Source: JBBKXP01 sp038251315
Lineage (GTDB): Bacteria > Pseudomonadota > Alphaproteobacteria > Rhodobacterales > Rhodobacteraceae
Reading direction: 5' to 3'
Assembly (NCBI GenBank): GCA_038251315.1
Contig: JBBSBK010000085.1
Coordinates: 1 to 16,439 of the forward strand
Length of the DNA stretch: 16,439 bases
Below the pieces are notes generated by a model that saw nothing but the letters and a program-made list of their open reading frames with translations, ran no database searches and was not told the DNA's origin. Position 1 is the first letter of the stretch; each line of letters begins with the position of its first letter. Made by a program: the position numbers and the translations under genes. Shown piece after piece: positions 5,833 through 13,133 of this stretch.

Positions 5833-7634
5833 CTGCGCCCGAACAGCCGTTCGATATCGGCCAGCTTGAGTTCCACATAGGTCGGCCGCCCGTGGTTGCA
5901 TTGCCCCGAATGTGGCGTCGCCTCCATCTCGCGCAACAGCGCGTTCATCTCGGGCGCGCCCATCCGACGCCCTGACCGGATCGACCCGTGACAGGCCACA
6001 CGCGACAATATCGCCTCGATCCGGGCCTGCACTGTGGCGCTGTCATCCAGATCGGCCAGTTCATCAAGGATATCGCGCAGCATCCGCCCCGCATTGACCT
6101 CGCCCAGAATTGCAGGCGTTTCGCGCACCGCAATCGCATTGCCGCCGAAGGGTTCGATGGTCAGCCCCAGCCGCGCCAGATCGTCCGCCAGATCAAGCAA
6201 GCGCGCCGCATCCGCCGCCGCCATCTCGACTATCTCGGGGATCAAAAGGGCCTGCGCCGCAACGCCATTGTCAGCCATCTGCCGTTTCAGCCGCTCATAC
6301 ACTAACCTCTCATGCGCCGCATGTTGATCGACGATAACGATACCCGCATTGGTCTGGGCAATGATGTAATTCTCATGGACCTGGGCCCGCGCAGCGCCCA
6401 AAGGCAACCCATCCGCCACCTCCTCCGCCGCCTCGAACCGGGCCGACGGTTCGGCAAAAGCGGGCGCTTGGGCGCGGTATGACATGCTCAGGGCCCGCGC
6501 TCCGGGCCTGTCCATCTGATAGACCCGCGCACTGCCTTCCGGCACCATCGCACCCAAAGTCGCCCCCGCCACCGTGGTCGACGCCCGGTGCCCCGCCCCC
6601 GCCAAGGCCTGCCGCAAACCGCTGACGATCAGCCCGCGCACCACGGCCGGATCGCGAAACCGCACCTCGGATTTCGCCGGATGCACGTTGACGTCGACCA
6701 GTTGCGGATCGCAGTCGATGAACAGGGCGGCGGCAGGGTGTCGGTCGCGCGACAGGAAATCCATATAGGCCCCGCGCAACGCCCCGATCAGCAGTTTGTC
6801 GCGCACCGGGCGCCCATTGACGAACAGATGCTGGGTCACGGATGACCCACGCGAATAGGTCGGCAGGGCGGCATATCCGGTCAGATGAAACCCCTCGCGC
6901 AGGGCGTCGATGGGCAGCGAATTTTCCGCAAAATCGCGGCCCAGCACCGTCGCCAGACGGCCATGCAGCGCGTCGAACAGATCGCCCGTTTCGGCATCGG
7001 CGCGAAACACCATGCGGTCAGCGTCGCCCGAGGTGTCGCGCAACGTAAAGGTCACGAACGGCTCGGCCATCGCCAGCCGCTTGATGATGTCAGTGACCGC
7101 CTGCGCCTCGGCCCGGTCGGTGCGCAGGAATTTCAGGCGGGCGGGGGTGGCGTAGAACAGATCGCGCAATTCGACGACAGTGCCGTTGGTCAGGGCAGCG
7201 GGCCGAACCGCGTCGCAAACACCCCCGGAAACGCGGATCATCGCGCCGGTTTCACCCGGAACCCGGCTGGTGATGGTCAGCCGACCTACAGCGCCGAGCG
7301 ATGGCAACGCCTCACCGCGAAACCCAAATGTGTGGATATTCAGCAGGTCCGATCCGTCGATTTTCGACGTCGCATGGCGGGCGAGGGCCAGCGGAAGATC
7401 ATCGGCGGAAATGCCGCAGCCATCGTCAGTGACGCGGATAAGGGTCTTGCCGCCATCGGCCATCGTGATGTCGACACGGGTCGCCCCGGCATCCAGCGCG
7501 TTTTCCACCAGTTCCTTGACCGCCGAAGCAGGCCGCTCAACCACCTCTCCCGCCGCGATACGATTGATCGCACCGGCGTCAAGCTGGCGGATCACCGGGC
7601 GGGCCGGGCTTATCTGGGGGCCATGCAATGTCAT
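5829..7634 (-). CDS. mutL: DNA mismatch repair protein MutL (endonuclease type)
   Basis: A 601-residue MutL. The N-terminal GHKL ATPase has ELVENALDAGA (E41, N45), DDGCGI (70-75), HATSKI (87-92), GFRGEAL (104-110) and VNVHPAKSEVRF (315-326, K321). A proline/alanine-rich linker runs about 350-415. The C-terminal dimerisation and nicking domain has DQHAAHERLVYE (436-447), ACHG (547-550) and CNHGRPT (579-585). These are the metal-site motifs of MutL proteins that nick DNA themselves, as expected in bacteria lacking MutH. The third motif reads C-N-H-G-R-P where C-P-H-G-R-P is more common. It couples mismatch recognition by MutS to strand removal. It is the first gene of a mutL-rmuC-hutD-like operon. 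The ATG at 7632-7634 has no strong ribosome binding site but gives a family-like N-terminus. Confidence 0.97.
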   Translation of the reverse strand: MTLHGPQISPARPVIRQLDAGAINRIAAGEVVERPASAVKELVENALDAGATRVDITMADGGKTLIRVTDDGCGISADDLPLALARHATSKIDGSDLLNIHTFGFRGEALPSLGAVGRLTITSRVPGETGAMIRVSGGVCDAVRPAALTNGTVVELRDLFYATPARLKFLRTDRAEAQAVTDIIKRLAMAEPFVTFTLRDTSGDADRMVFRADAETGDLFDALHGRLATVLGRDFAENSLPIDALREGFHLTGYAALPTYSRGSSVTQHLFVNGRPVRDKLLIGALRGAYMDFLSRDRHPAAALFIDCDPQLVDVNVHPAKSEVRFRDPAVVRGLIVSGLRQALAGAGHRASTTVAGATLGAMVPEGSARVYQMDRPGARALSMSYRAQAPAFAEPSARFEAAEEVADGLPLGAARAQVHENYIIAQTNAGIVIVDQHAAHERLVYERLKRQMADNGVAAQALLIPEIVEMAAADAARLLDLADDLARLGLTIEPFGGNAIAVRETPAILGEVNAGRMLRDILDELADLDDSATVQARIEAILSRVACHGSIRSGRRMGAPEMNALLREMEATPHSGQCNHGRPTYVELKLADIERLFGRR

Positions 7635-7690
7635 GCCACTAGGGATAGCATGAAGACAAGCGATTCTGACAGCGGAAAGGCTACCCTGCG

Positions 7691-7715
7691 TGGTCGCTAT
7701 TTGGTGCGACCAAAT
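7691..7715. repeat. Two overlapping, mutually exclusive inverted repeats upstream of mutL
   Basis: One perfect palindrome is ATTTGGT-GCG-ACCAAAT (7699-7715: arms of 7, loop of 3). A second is TGGTCGC-N8-GCGACCA (7691-7697 and 7706-7712). They share bases, so only one can form at a time. The site begins 6 bases beyond the stop of the upstream M16 gene and lies 57-81 bases before the mutL start. It could be a transcript-end hairpin for the M16 genes, although no T-tract follows on the minus strand. It could also be an operator: the core TGGTGCGACCA fits the TNGTNNNACNA pattern of FadR-type GntR regulators. Confidence 0.55.
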
Positions 7716-7721
7716 GCGCCG

Positions 7722-9029
7722 TCAATCGCTTTCCACGCCCACCGGCTGCCCGACGACCACAAAATGCAATCCCGCAGGGTCCAGCAGTTCCGCCGCCACC
7801 CGGTTCACATCGGCCAGCGTCACCGCCTCGATGAACGCATTGCGGTCAACGACATAGGCTGGGGTCAGGCCGATCATCTGCATCCCGACCATGATGTCGG
7901 CAATTTCGCCGTTGCCGTCGAACCGCAGGGGATATTCGCCCGTCACATAGGTCTTGGCGGCGTCCAGTTCTTCCTGCGTCACACCCTTGGCGGCCAGATC
8001 GGCCCACTGCGCGCGGATCACGTCGATCGCCGCGCCCATCTTGTCATTTGCCGACGCGACCGAACCGACGATGTATTCCGTATGCTCCTTGGGGACGAGG
8101 TAGGTGCTGACGCCATAGGTCAGTCCGCGCTTTTCGCGCACTTCCGACATCAGGCGGCTTTCCGGCCCGCGTCCGCCGATGATCGTGTTCAGGACATAGG
8201 CGGCAAAGAAATCCGGGTCGTCGCGCTTGATCCCGCGCTGGGAGAAGATCGCGACCGATTGCGGCGTATCGAACGGGATCACAGTCGTACCGCCTGCCAG
8301 CCCAAAGGGCACATCGGCTGGCAAGGCAGGGCCGTCGACGGGCAGATCGCCCAACAGGCTGTCGACCATCGCCGCCGCATCCGAGGGGCTGATGTCGCCG
8401 ACGACGCTGACATAAGCGCGGCCCTTGTCCAGAACGGCGCGGTTAGCGGCCAGAATATCGTCACGTGTCAGGGCGGTGACGCTGTCGATGGTGCCGTTCA
8501 GCGATGACCCATAGGGATGCGTCCCGTAGGCCGCCGCGTCCATCGCCGCACCGGCGATGGTATCGGGATCCTTGGCATCGCTGGCGATGATCGACAGGAT
8601 CTGACCACGTACTCGGTCGATGGCATCGGGGTCGAAACGTGGTTGCAGCAAGGCCTGACGCAACAGGGCAACGGCCGCATCGCGGTCTTCCGACAGAAAT
8701 TTGGCCGATACCGAAAACGAATCGTCGTAAACGTCAAAATTGAACGACGCGGCCAGATCCTCGACCGCCGTCTGGAAGGCGCGGGCGTCCATGTCGCCCG
8801 ATCCTTCCTCGATAGTGGCAGTCATCAGGTTGATCGCACCGCGCTTTCCGGGGGCATCCAGCGACGCACCGCCGTCGATGGAAATTTCCAGCGCCACGAA
8901 CGGAATCGCATGTTCCTCGACCAACCACAGGTCGATCCCGCCCGGCGTGGTGATCTCCTGAATGGCGACTTCGGCACGGGCACCACTGGCAACAAGGGCC
9001 AAGGCAAAGGCGGCGATCAGGCGCATCAT
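7722..9029 (-). CDS. M16 family protein, probable non-catalytic partner subunit
   Basis: A 435-residue exported protein of the insulinase/pitrilysin (M16) superfamily. A cleavable signal peptide (hydrophobic core FALALVASG, cut after ARA at residue 19) points to the periplasm. The zinc motif HxxEH is absent. The corresponding segment reads INLMTATIEEGSG, as in inactive M16 subunits. The second-half substrate-contact motif is kept (VREKRGLTYGVSTYL). Such proteins pair with a catalytic M16 subunit, here the gene directly upstream, with an ATGA stop/start overlap. Two adjacent ATG codons are possible. The second, at 9024-9026, has the better spacing (7 bases) from a strong GAGGAGGAGG; the first gives the overlap. 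Substrates are unknown. By family it would help degrade peptides in the cell envelope. Confidence 0.92.
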   Translation of the reverse strand: MMRLIAAFALALVASGARAEVAIQEITTPGGIDLWLVEEHAIPFVALEISIDGGASLDAPGKRGAINLMTATIEEGSGDMDARAFQTAVEDLAASFNFDVYDDSFSVSAKFLSEDRDAAVALLRQALLQPRFDPDAIDRVRGQILSIIASDAKDPDTIAGAAMDAAAYGTHPYGSSLNGTIDSVTALTRDDILAANRAVLDKGRAYVSVVGDISPSDAAAMVDSLLGDLPVDGPALPADVPFGLAGGTTVIPFDTPQSVAIFSQRGIKRDDPDFFAAYVLNTIIGGRGPESRLMSEVREKRGLTYGVSTYLVPKEHTEYIVGSVASANDKMGAAIDVIRAQWADLAAKGVTQEELDAAKTYVTGEYPLRFDGNGEIADIMVGMQMIGLTPAYVVDRNAFIEAVTLADVNRVAAELLDPAGLHFVVVGQPVGVESD

Positions 9030-10357
9030 TTTGCCTCCTCCTCGGTTGAAACAATCCAGCCGGTGACTGACTGGCGCAACTGCAACACGCGGGCGGCGAC
9101 GTCTTTGACGTCCTCCGCAGTCACGGCCTGCAACACATCGGGCCAGTCCTGCACGTCCTGCACGGTCAGACCTTCGGACAGGGCCGCGCCATAACGCTGC
9201 GCCAACCCCTGCACATTGTCCTTCGCGTAGATCTCCGAGGCGCGCAGTCGCGCCCGGATCCGGTCCATCTGCGCCGGATCGATATCGCCGGCCAGAAACT
9301 TGTCGATGGCGGCATCCCTCGCCGCCTCGGCCTCCGACAGCGAGACGCCGGGCGACGGTGCCACGTTCACGCTGAACGTGGTATCGTCCAGCGCGTTCGG
9401 ATCGTAGCCAGCCCCGGCAAACACCGCCGTCTGGGTGTCGAACTGCAACGCCACCCCAAGGGCTGACGTAAACGGCGACCCCCCCAGCAGCTCCGACAGA
9501 TAGACCAAGGCGGCGGCATCCCCTTGCGCCCCCGGATCGCGTTCCGGGGCAAGATAGGTGCGCACGACATAAGGCTGCGACACCCGCGGATCCACATAGG
9601 TCAGACGACGGGCGGCGGTTTGCGGCGGTTCTGATGACCGTTCACGGACCGGCAGATCGGGGTTTGCGGGGATCACGCCGTAATACTGTTCGGCCAGCGT
9701 TTTCACTTTGGCCGGGTCAACATCGCCAGCCACAATCAGGGTCGCATTGTTGGGCGAATAATATAGGTCATACCAACCCTGCGCGTCGGCAAGGTCCAGC
9801 GTTTCCATCTCGTGCATCCAGCCGATGATCGGCACACCGTAGCGATGGTTGAGATATTGCGCCGCACTCATCTGCTCGCGGGCGAGGGCGCCGGGATTGT
9901 TTTCGGTGCGCTGATTACGTTCTTCGATGATGACATCGCGTTCGGTGCCGATGTCAGCCTCGGTCAGACGCAGGTTCTTCATCCGGTCCGCTTCCATCTG
10001 CATCATCAAATCCAGACGGTCGGCGGCGACCCGTTGGAAATAGGCGGTGTAATCGTAGCTGGTGAACGCATTGTCGCTGCCGCCATTGGCCGCGACGGTA
10101 TCGGACAATTCGCCCGACGCCATGGTTTCGGTCGCCTTGAACATGAGGTGTTCGAGGAAATGCGCGACACCCGAACTGCCCACCGGTTCATCCGCCGACC
10201 CGGTCCTGTACCAGACCATGTGAACGACGACCGGAGCGCGGTGATCTTCGATCACAACCACCTCCATGCCGTTATCAAGGGTGAACGTCGTTACCGCCTC
10301 GGCCAGTGCGGCAACGGGCGAAAGAATCAGGACGAACGCGGCGATCAGGCGGTGCAT
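9026..10357 (-). CDS. Zinc-dependent M16 family peptidase (catalytic subunit)
   Basis: A 443-residue exported metallopeptidase. Its signal peptide is MHRLIAAFVLILSPVAALA, probably cut after residue 19. The active site is H66-F-L-E69-H70 (GVAHFLEHLMF), with the distal zinc ligand most likely E146 in the EERNQR segment, matching the HxxEH-x(~75)-E pattern of M16 peptidases. Further family stretches are YSPNNATLIVAGDVD and LGGSPFTSALG. The start is the ATG at 10355-10357, with GAAAGG about 7 bases upstream. The frame can be extended by 11 residues to 10390, but that would add residues before the signal peptide. It is translated with the downstream inactive paralogue, implying a heterodimer or a clam-shell of two M16 chains. 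It likely degrades peptides in the periplasm. It is separated from the DUF3035 gene by 110 bases in which I see no clear promoter. Confidence 0.95.
   Translation of the reverse strand: MHRLIAAFVLILSPVAALAEAVTTFTLDNGMEVVVIEDHRAPVVVHMVWYRTGSADEPVGSSGVAHFLEHLMFKATETMASGELSDTVAANGGSDNAFTSYDYTAYFQRVAADRLDLMMQMEADRMKNLRLTEADIGTERDVIIEERNQRTENNPGALAREQMSAAQYLNHRYGVPIIGWMHEMETLDLADAQGWYDLYYSPNNATLIVAGDVDPAKVKTLAEQYYGVIPANPDLPVRERSSEPPQTAARRLTYVDPRVSQPYVVRTYLAPERDPGAQGDAAALVYLSELLGGSPFTSALGVALQFDTQTAVFAGAGYDPNALDDTTFSVNVAPSPGVSLSEAEAARDAAIDKFLAGDIDPAQMDRIRARLRASEIYAKDNVQGLAQRYGAALSEGLTVQDVQDWPDVLQAVTAEDVKDVAARVLQLRQSVTGWIVSTEEEAK
9034..9043 (-). promoter_or_regulatory. Strong ribosome binding site encoded inside the upstream gene
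   Basis: GAGGAGGAGG lies 4 bases before the first and 7 bases before the second ATG of the non-catalytic M16 gene. It is at the same time the three glutamate codons in the C-terminus (TEEEAK) of the catalytic M16 subunit, so the protein tail and the translation signal share bases. Confidence 0.75.
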
Positions 10358-10467
10358 GGGCAACCTTTCGGGGGCTGTTGTCGGGCGCAACCTACGCCGA
10401 AAAAACGCACCCGCAAGCCGGACAAACGCGGTTGTGAAAGGGCCGTCAGCGGTCGATCAGTTGCCAA

Positions 10468-10959
10468 TCAATTGTCGGGCGGGGCCGACGGCACCTGAAC
10501 CCCGGCATTGCGATAGCGTTGCAACGCGGCATAGTTATCCAACCTCTGACTGTCATAGGCCCGGTAATAGCCTCGGCCGAACAGGCTGAACCGGCCCCGG
10601 CTGCGCCGGAACTGCGCGTCTTCCGCAACCACGGTGCCGCGGATGCCGGGAGCGACGCCGTAGCGGCTGGCCGTATTGACCAGGCCCGCTTCGGAGACCG
10701 GGATACCGCCCGCGCCGCCCGGCTGCCCGCCAAGTGCAACGACAGCGTCGCCCTTGGGGTTCGGATCGGTCAGATTCGCGCCGCCGGGCGTCGGCGCAGG
10801 CAGCGCCGCCAGGTTCTGCGGAATGTCGAGCGGGCGGGTCGGCAGCACCAGAAATTCATCCGGCCCGTCGGTCCGTCCCAGCGGTGGACGCAGCCCGCCA
10901 TCGCCGCTGCATGATGCGAGTGTCAGCACCATCGTGGCGGTCAGAATTATCCTGCGCAT
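10468..10959 (-). CDS. DUF3035 domain lipoprotein
   Basis: A 163-residue predicted lipoprotein matching, from memory, the DUF3035 family common in Rhodobacterales next to lspA. Signal: MRRIILTATMVLTLASC, with a lipobox LASC and C17 as the lipidated residue. Just after it come LRPPLGRTDGPDEFLVLPTRPLDIP and LAALPAPTPGGANLTDPNP; the stretch rich in Pro, Asn and Leu is the family hallmark. The C-terminal half contains SRYGVAPGIRGTVVAED and RAYDSQRLDNYAALQRYR. Start ATG 10957-10959 has GGAGG 7 bases upstream. The gene sits 52 bases after lspA, whose enzyme would process it. The molecular role is unknown; an outer-membrane or periplasmic location is expected. Confidence 0.87.
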   Translation of the reverse strand: MRRIILTATMVLTLASCSGDGGLRPPLGRTDGPDEFLVLPTRPLDIPQNLAALPAPTPGGANLTDPNPKGDAVVALGGQPGGAGGIPVSEAGLVNTASRYGVAPGIRGTVVAEDAQFRRSRGRFSLFGRGYYRAYDSQRLDNYAALQRYRNAGVQVPSAPPDN

Positions 10960-11011
10960 AGATCAGCCTCCGCCGTTTCTTGGCCCTGTTTAACCCATGG
11001 GGCGGCCCGCG

Positions 11012-11518
11012 TCACGGGGTCTTGTTCCGCCGGGGTTTCACCGGGCGCTTTGGTCGGGATTTGCTGCTGTCCTGCGCAAAAAAAACGAGGCCCACGGCCC
11101 CGGCAAACACCGCCACATCGGCCAGATTGAAGGAGAACCGATTGTTGATCCCGCAGCACGACATGTTCAGAAAATCGGCCACTGCACCATACAGCACCCG
11201 GTCGACCACATTGCCCAAGGCGCCGCCGACCAGCACCCCGGCGGACAGATAGACCCAAGCGCTGCCGCCGGTCCTGTGCACCCACCACAACACGAACCCG
11301 CTGATCCCCAGCGCCACCGCGATCAGCACCCAGCGCATGTCGAACCCGGCCCCCAGCCCGAAATTGACGCCCCGGTTCCATGCCATCTGGAACGTCAGCC
11401 AGGGTGGCAGGACGTCGATCTTTTGCCGGTTGAACAGATCAAGCCAGTGAACAACCATCCACTTGCTTAACTGGTCGATCAGGAAAACCCAGAATGCTGC
11501 CCAGTATGTCAATCTCAT
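11012..11518 (-). CDS. lspA: Lipoprotein signal peptidase (signal peptidase II)
   Basis: A 168-residue inner-membrane aspartyl peptidase that removes signal peptides from diacylglyceryl-modified prolipoproteins. It has four hydrophobic segments (roughly 3-25, 62-81, 88-105, 132-149). Conserved motifs are DQLSKW (15-20), NRGVNFG (48-54), GNVVDR (102-107), VADFLN (113-118) and NLADVAVF (131-138). D115 and D134 are the likely catalytic pair. The C-terminal tail is basic (SKSRPKRPVKPRR). Start ATG 11516-11518 has GAGGA about 8 bases upstream, only 10 bases after the purH stop, so it belongs to the same transcript. Two lipoprotein genes in this window (DUF3035 at 10468-10959 and the one at 3619-4008) encode candidate substrates. 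Confidence 0.95.
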   Translation of the reverse strand: MRLTYWAAFWVFLIDQLSKWMVVHWLDLFNRQKIDVLPPWLTFQMAWNRGVNFGLGAGFDMRWVLIAVALGISGFVLWWVHRTGGSAWVYLSAGVLVGGALGNVVDRVLYGAVADFLNMSCCGINNRFSFNLADVAVFAGAVGLVFFAQDSSKSRPKRPVKPRRNKTP

Positions 11519-11528
11519 CGTGCTGTCC

Positions 11529-13118
11529 TCAATGCCGGAAATGCCGCATGCCGGTGAACACCATCGCGATGCCAGCCCGATCCGCTGCCGCGATCACTTC
11601 GTCGTCGCGCATCGACCCGCCGGGCTGGATGATTGCCACCGCGCCCGCCTCGGCCGCTGTCAGCAACCCGTCGGCAAAGGGGAAGAACGCATCGGACGCC
11701 ACGACCGATCCTTTGGTCAGCGGCGTATCCAGCCCCAAAACCTCGGCCATATCCTGCGATTTGCGCGCCGCGATCCGGGTGGAATCGACCCGGCTCATCT
11801 GCCCCGCACCGACACCCACGGTGGCGCCGTCCTTGACGTAAATCACCGCGTTCGATTTCACGTGCTTGGCGACCTTCCACGCGAACAGCAGGTCGGCCAA
11901 CTGGGCATCGGTCGGCGCGTTCTTGGTCACGACCCGCAGATCGTCCGCCGCGATATGGCCGTTGTCCTTGTCCTGAACCAAAAGCCCGCCCGCCACTTGG
12001 CGCACGGTCAGCGATCCCGCCTTGGGGTCCGGCAGGCGCTCCGTCGTCAGCAGGCGCAGGTTCTTCTTGGCCGCAAACACCGCCCGCGCCGCGTCCGTGG
12101 CCCCCGGCGCGATGACGACCTCGGTGAATATCCCCGTAATCTCCTGCGCCGTGGCTTCATCTAACGGCATATTCAGCGCAATGATCCCGCCAAACGCACT
12201 CGTCCGGTCGCAATCGAACGCCGCGCAATAGGCGTCAAGCATCGTCGCCCCCCGTGCCACGCCGCAAGGGTTGGCATGCTTGATGATCGCGCAGACCGGC
12301 CCATCGGCGGGGTCGAATTCCGCGACCAGCTCGAACGCCGCATCGGTATCGTTGATGTTGTTGTAGGACAGTTCCTTGCCCTGATGCTGCACCGCGCTCG
12401 CCACACCGGGCCGACCCGATCCATCGAGATAAAACGCCGCCGCCTGATGCGGGTTTTCGCCGTAGCGGAGCGTTTGGGCCAAAGTCCCCGCAAAAGCACG
12501 CCGACGCGGCGCGACCTTGCCAATTGCCCCGGCCATCCAGTTGGACACAGCGGCATCATAGGCCGCTGTCCGGGCATAGGCGGCCTGCGCCAACACTTGC
12601 CGAAACGCCAGCCGAGTCTGCCCGTCATTGGCATCCAGTTCTGCCAACAGCGGCTCATAGTCCGCCACATCCACGACCACAGAAACAAACGCATGGTTCT
12701 TGGCCGCCGCCCGGATCATCGCGGGCCCGCCGATGTCGATATTCTCGATGCAATCGGCATAGACGGCCCCCTTGGCCACCGTCGCCTCGAACGGATACAG
12801 ATTGACCACCAGCAGATCGATGGGCGCAATCCCATGCGCCGCCATCGCCGCCAGATGCTCCGGATCATCCCGCAATGCCAGCAATCCGCCATGCACCCCC
12901 GGATGCAGCGTTTTGACCCTTCCGTCCATCATTTCGGGAAACCCGGTCACGTCCGCCACGTCGGTCACATCCAGCCCGGCCTGCCGCAGCGCCACCGACG
13001 TCCCGCCCGTCGACAACAGCACGACACTCCGTGCCGCCAACGCCCGACCCAGATCGACCAGCCCGGTCTTGTCGGACACCGACAGCAGGGCGCGGCGGAT
13101 GGGTTGCAGGTTGGTCAT
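11529..13118 (-). CDS. purH: Bifunctional AICAR formyltransferase/IMP cyclohydrolase PurH
   Basis: A 529-residue enzyme for the last two steps of IMP synthesis: formyl transfer to AICAR, then ring closure. The N-terminal cyclohydrolase domain (about 1-145, methylglyoxal-synthase-like) shows LLSVSDKTGL, STGGTS and RVKTLHPGVHGG (67-78). The C-terminal formyltransferase domain shows LRYGENPHQ (217-225), KELSYNNINDTDAA (248-261) and IIKHANPCGVA with the catalytic K280-H281. The length is usual for the family and no key residue is missing. Start ATG 13116-13118 has GAGG 5 bases upstream. It sits 15 bases after the heparinase-like gene and 10 before lspA, within the rsmB-to-lspA series. Confidence 0.98.
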   Translation of the reverse strand: MTNLQPIRRALLSVSDKTGLVDLGRALAARSVVLLSTGGTSVALRQAGLDVTDVADVTGFPEMMDGRVKTLHPGVHGGLLALRDDPEHLAAMAAHGIAPIDLLVVNLYPFEATVAKGAVYADCIENIDIGGPAMIRAAAKNHAFVSVVVDVADYEPLLAELDANDGQTRLAFRQVLAQAAYARTAAYDAAVSNWMAGAIGKVAPRRRAFAGTLAQTLRYGENPHQAAAFYLDGSGRPGVASAVQHQGKELSYNNINDTDAAFELVAEFDPADGPVCAIIKHANPCGVARGATMLDAYCAAFDCDRTSAFGGIIALNMPLDEATAQEITGIFTEVVIAPGATDAARAVFAAKKNLRLLTTERLPDPKAGSLTVRQVAGGLLVQDKDNGHIAADDLRVVTKNAPTDAQLADLLFAWKVAKHVKSNAVIYVKDGATVGVGAGQMSRVDSTRIAARKSQDMAEVLGLDTPLTKGSVVASDAFFPFADGLLTAAEAGAVAIIQPGGSMRDDEVIAAADRAGIAMVFTGMRHFRH

Positions 13119-13133
13119 AAACGCCTCGTCAAA

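Noticed and set aside
4597..5901. Longer rmuC frame starting at 5901
   Set aside because: It would overlap mutL by about 70 bases. The ATG at 5832 gives the ATGA overlap and puts the transmembrane helix near the N-terminus.
6885..8507. Plus-strand open frame of 540 codons
   Set aside because: It spans the 5' half of mutL, the intergenic gap and part of an M16 gene in antisense. It has no recognisable domain and no binding site, so it is a compositional shadow.
10384..10467. Possible terminator after the DUF3035 gene (a run of six T on the minus strand near 10400)
   Set aside because: The bases before the T-run form only a 4-base stem (CCGC/GCGG) around a 13-base loop, too weak to call a terminator.
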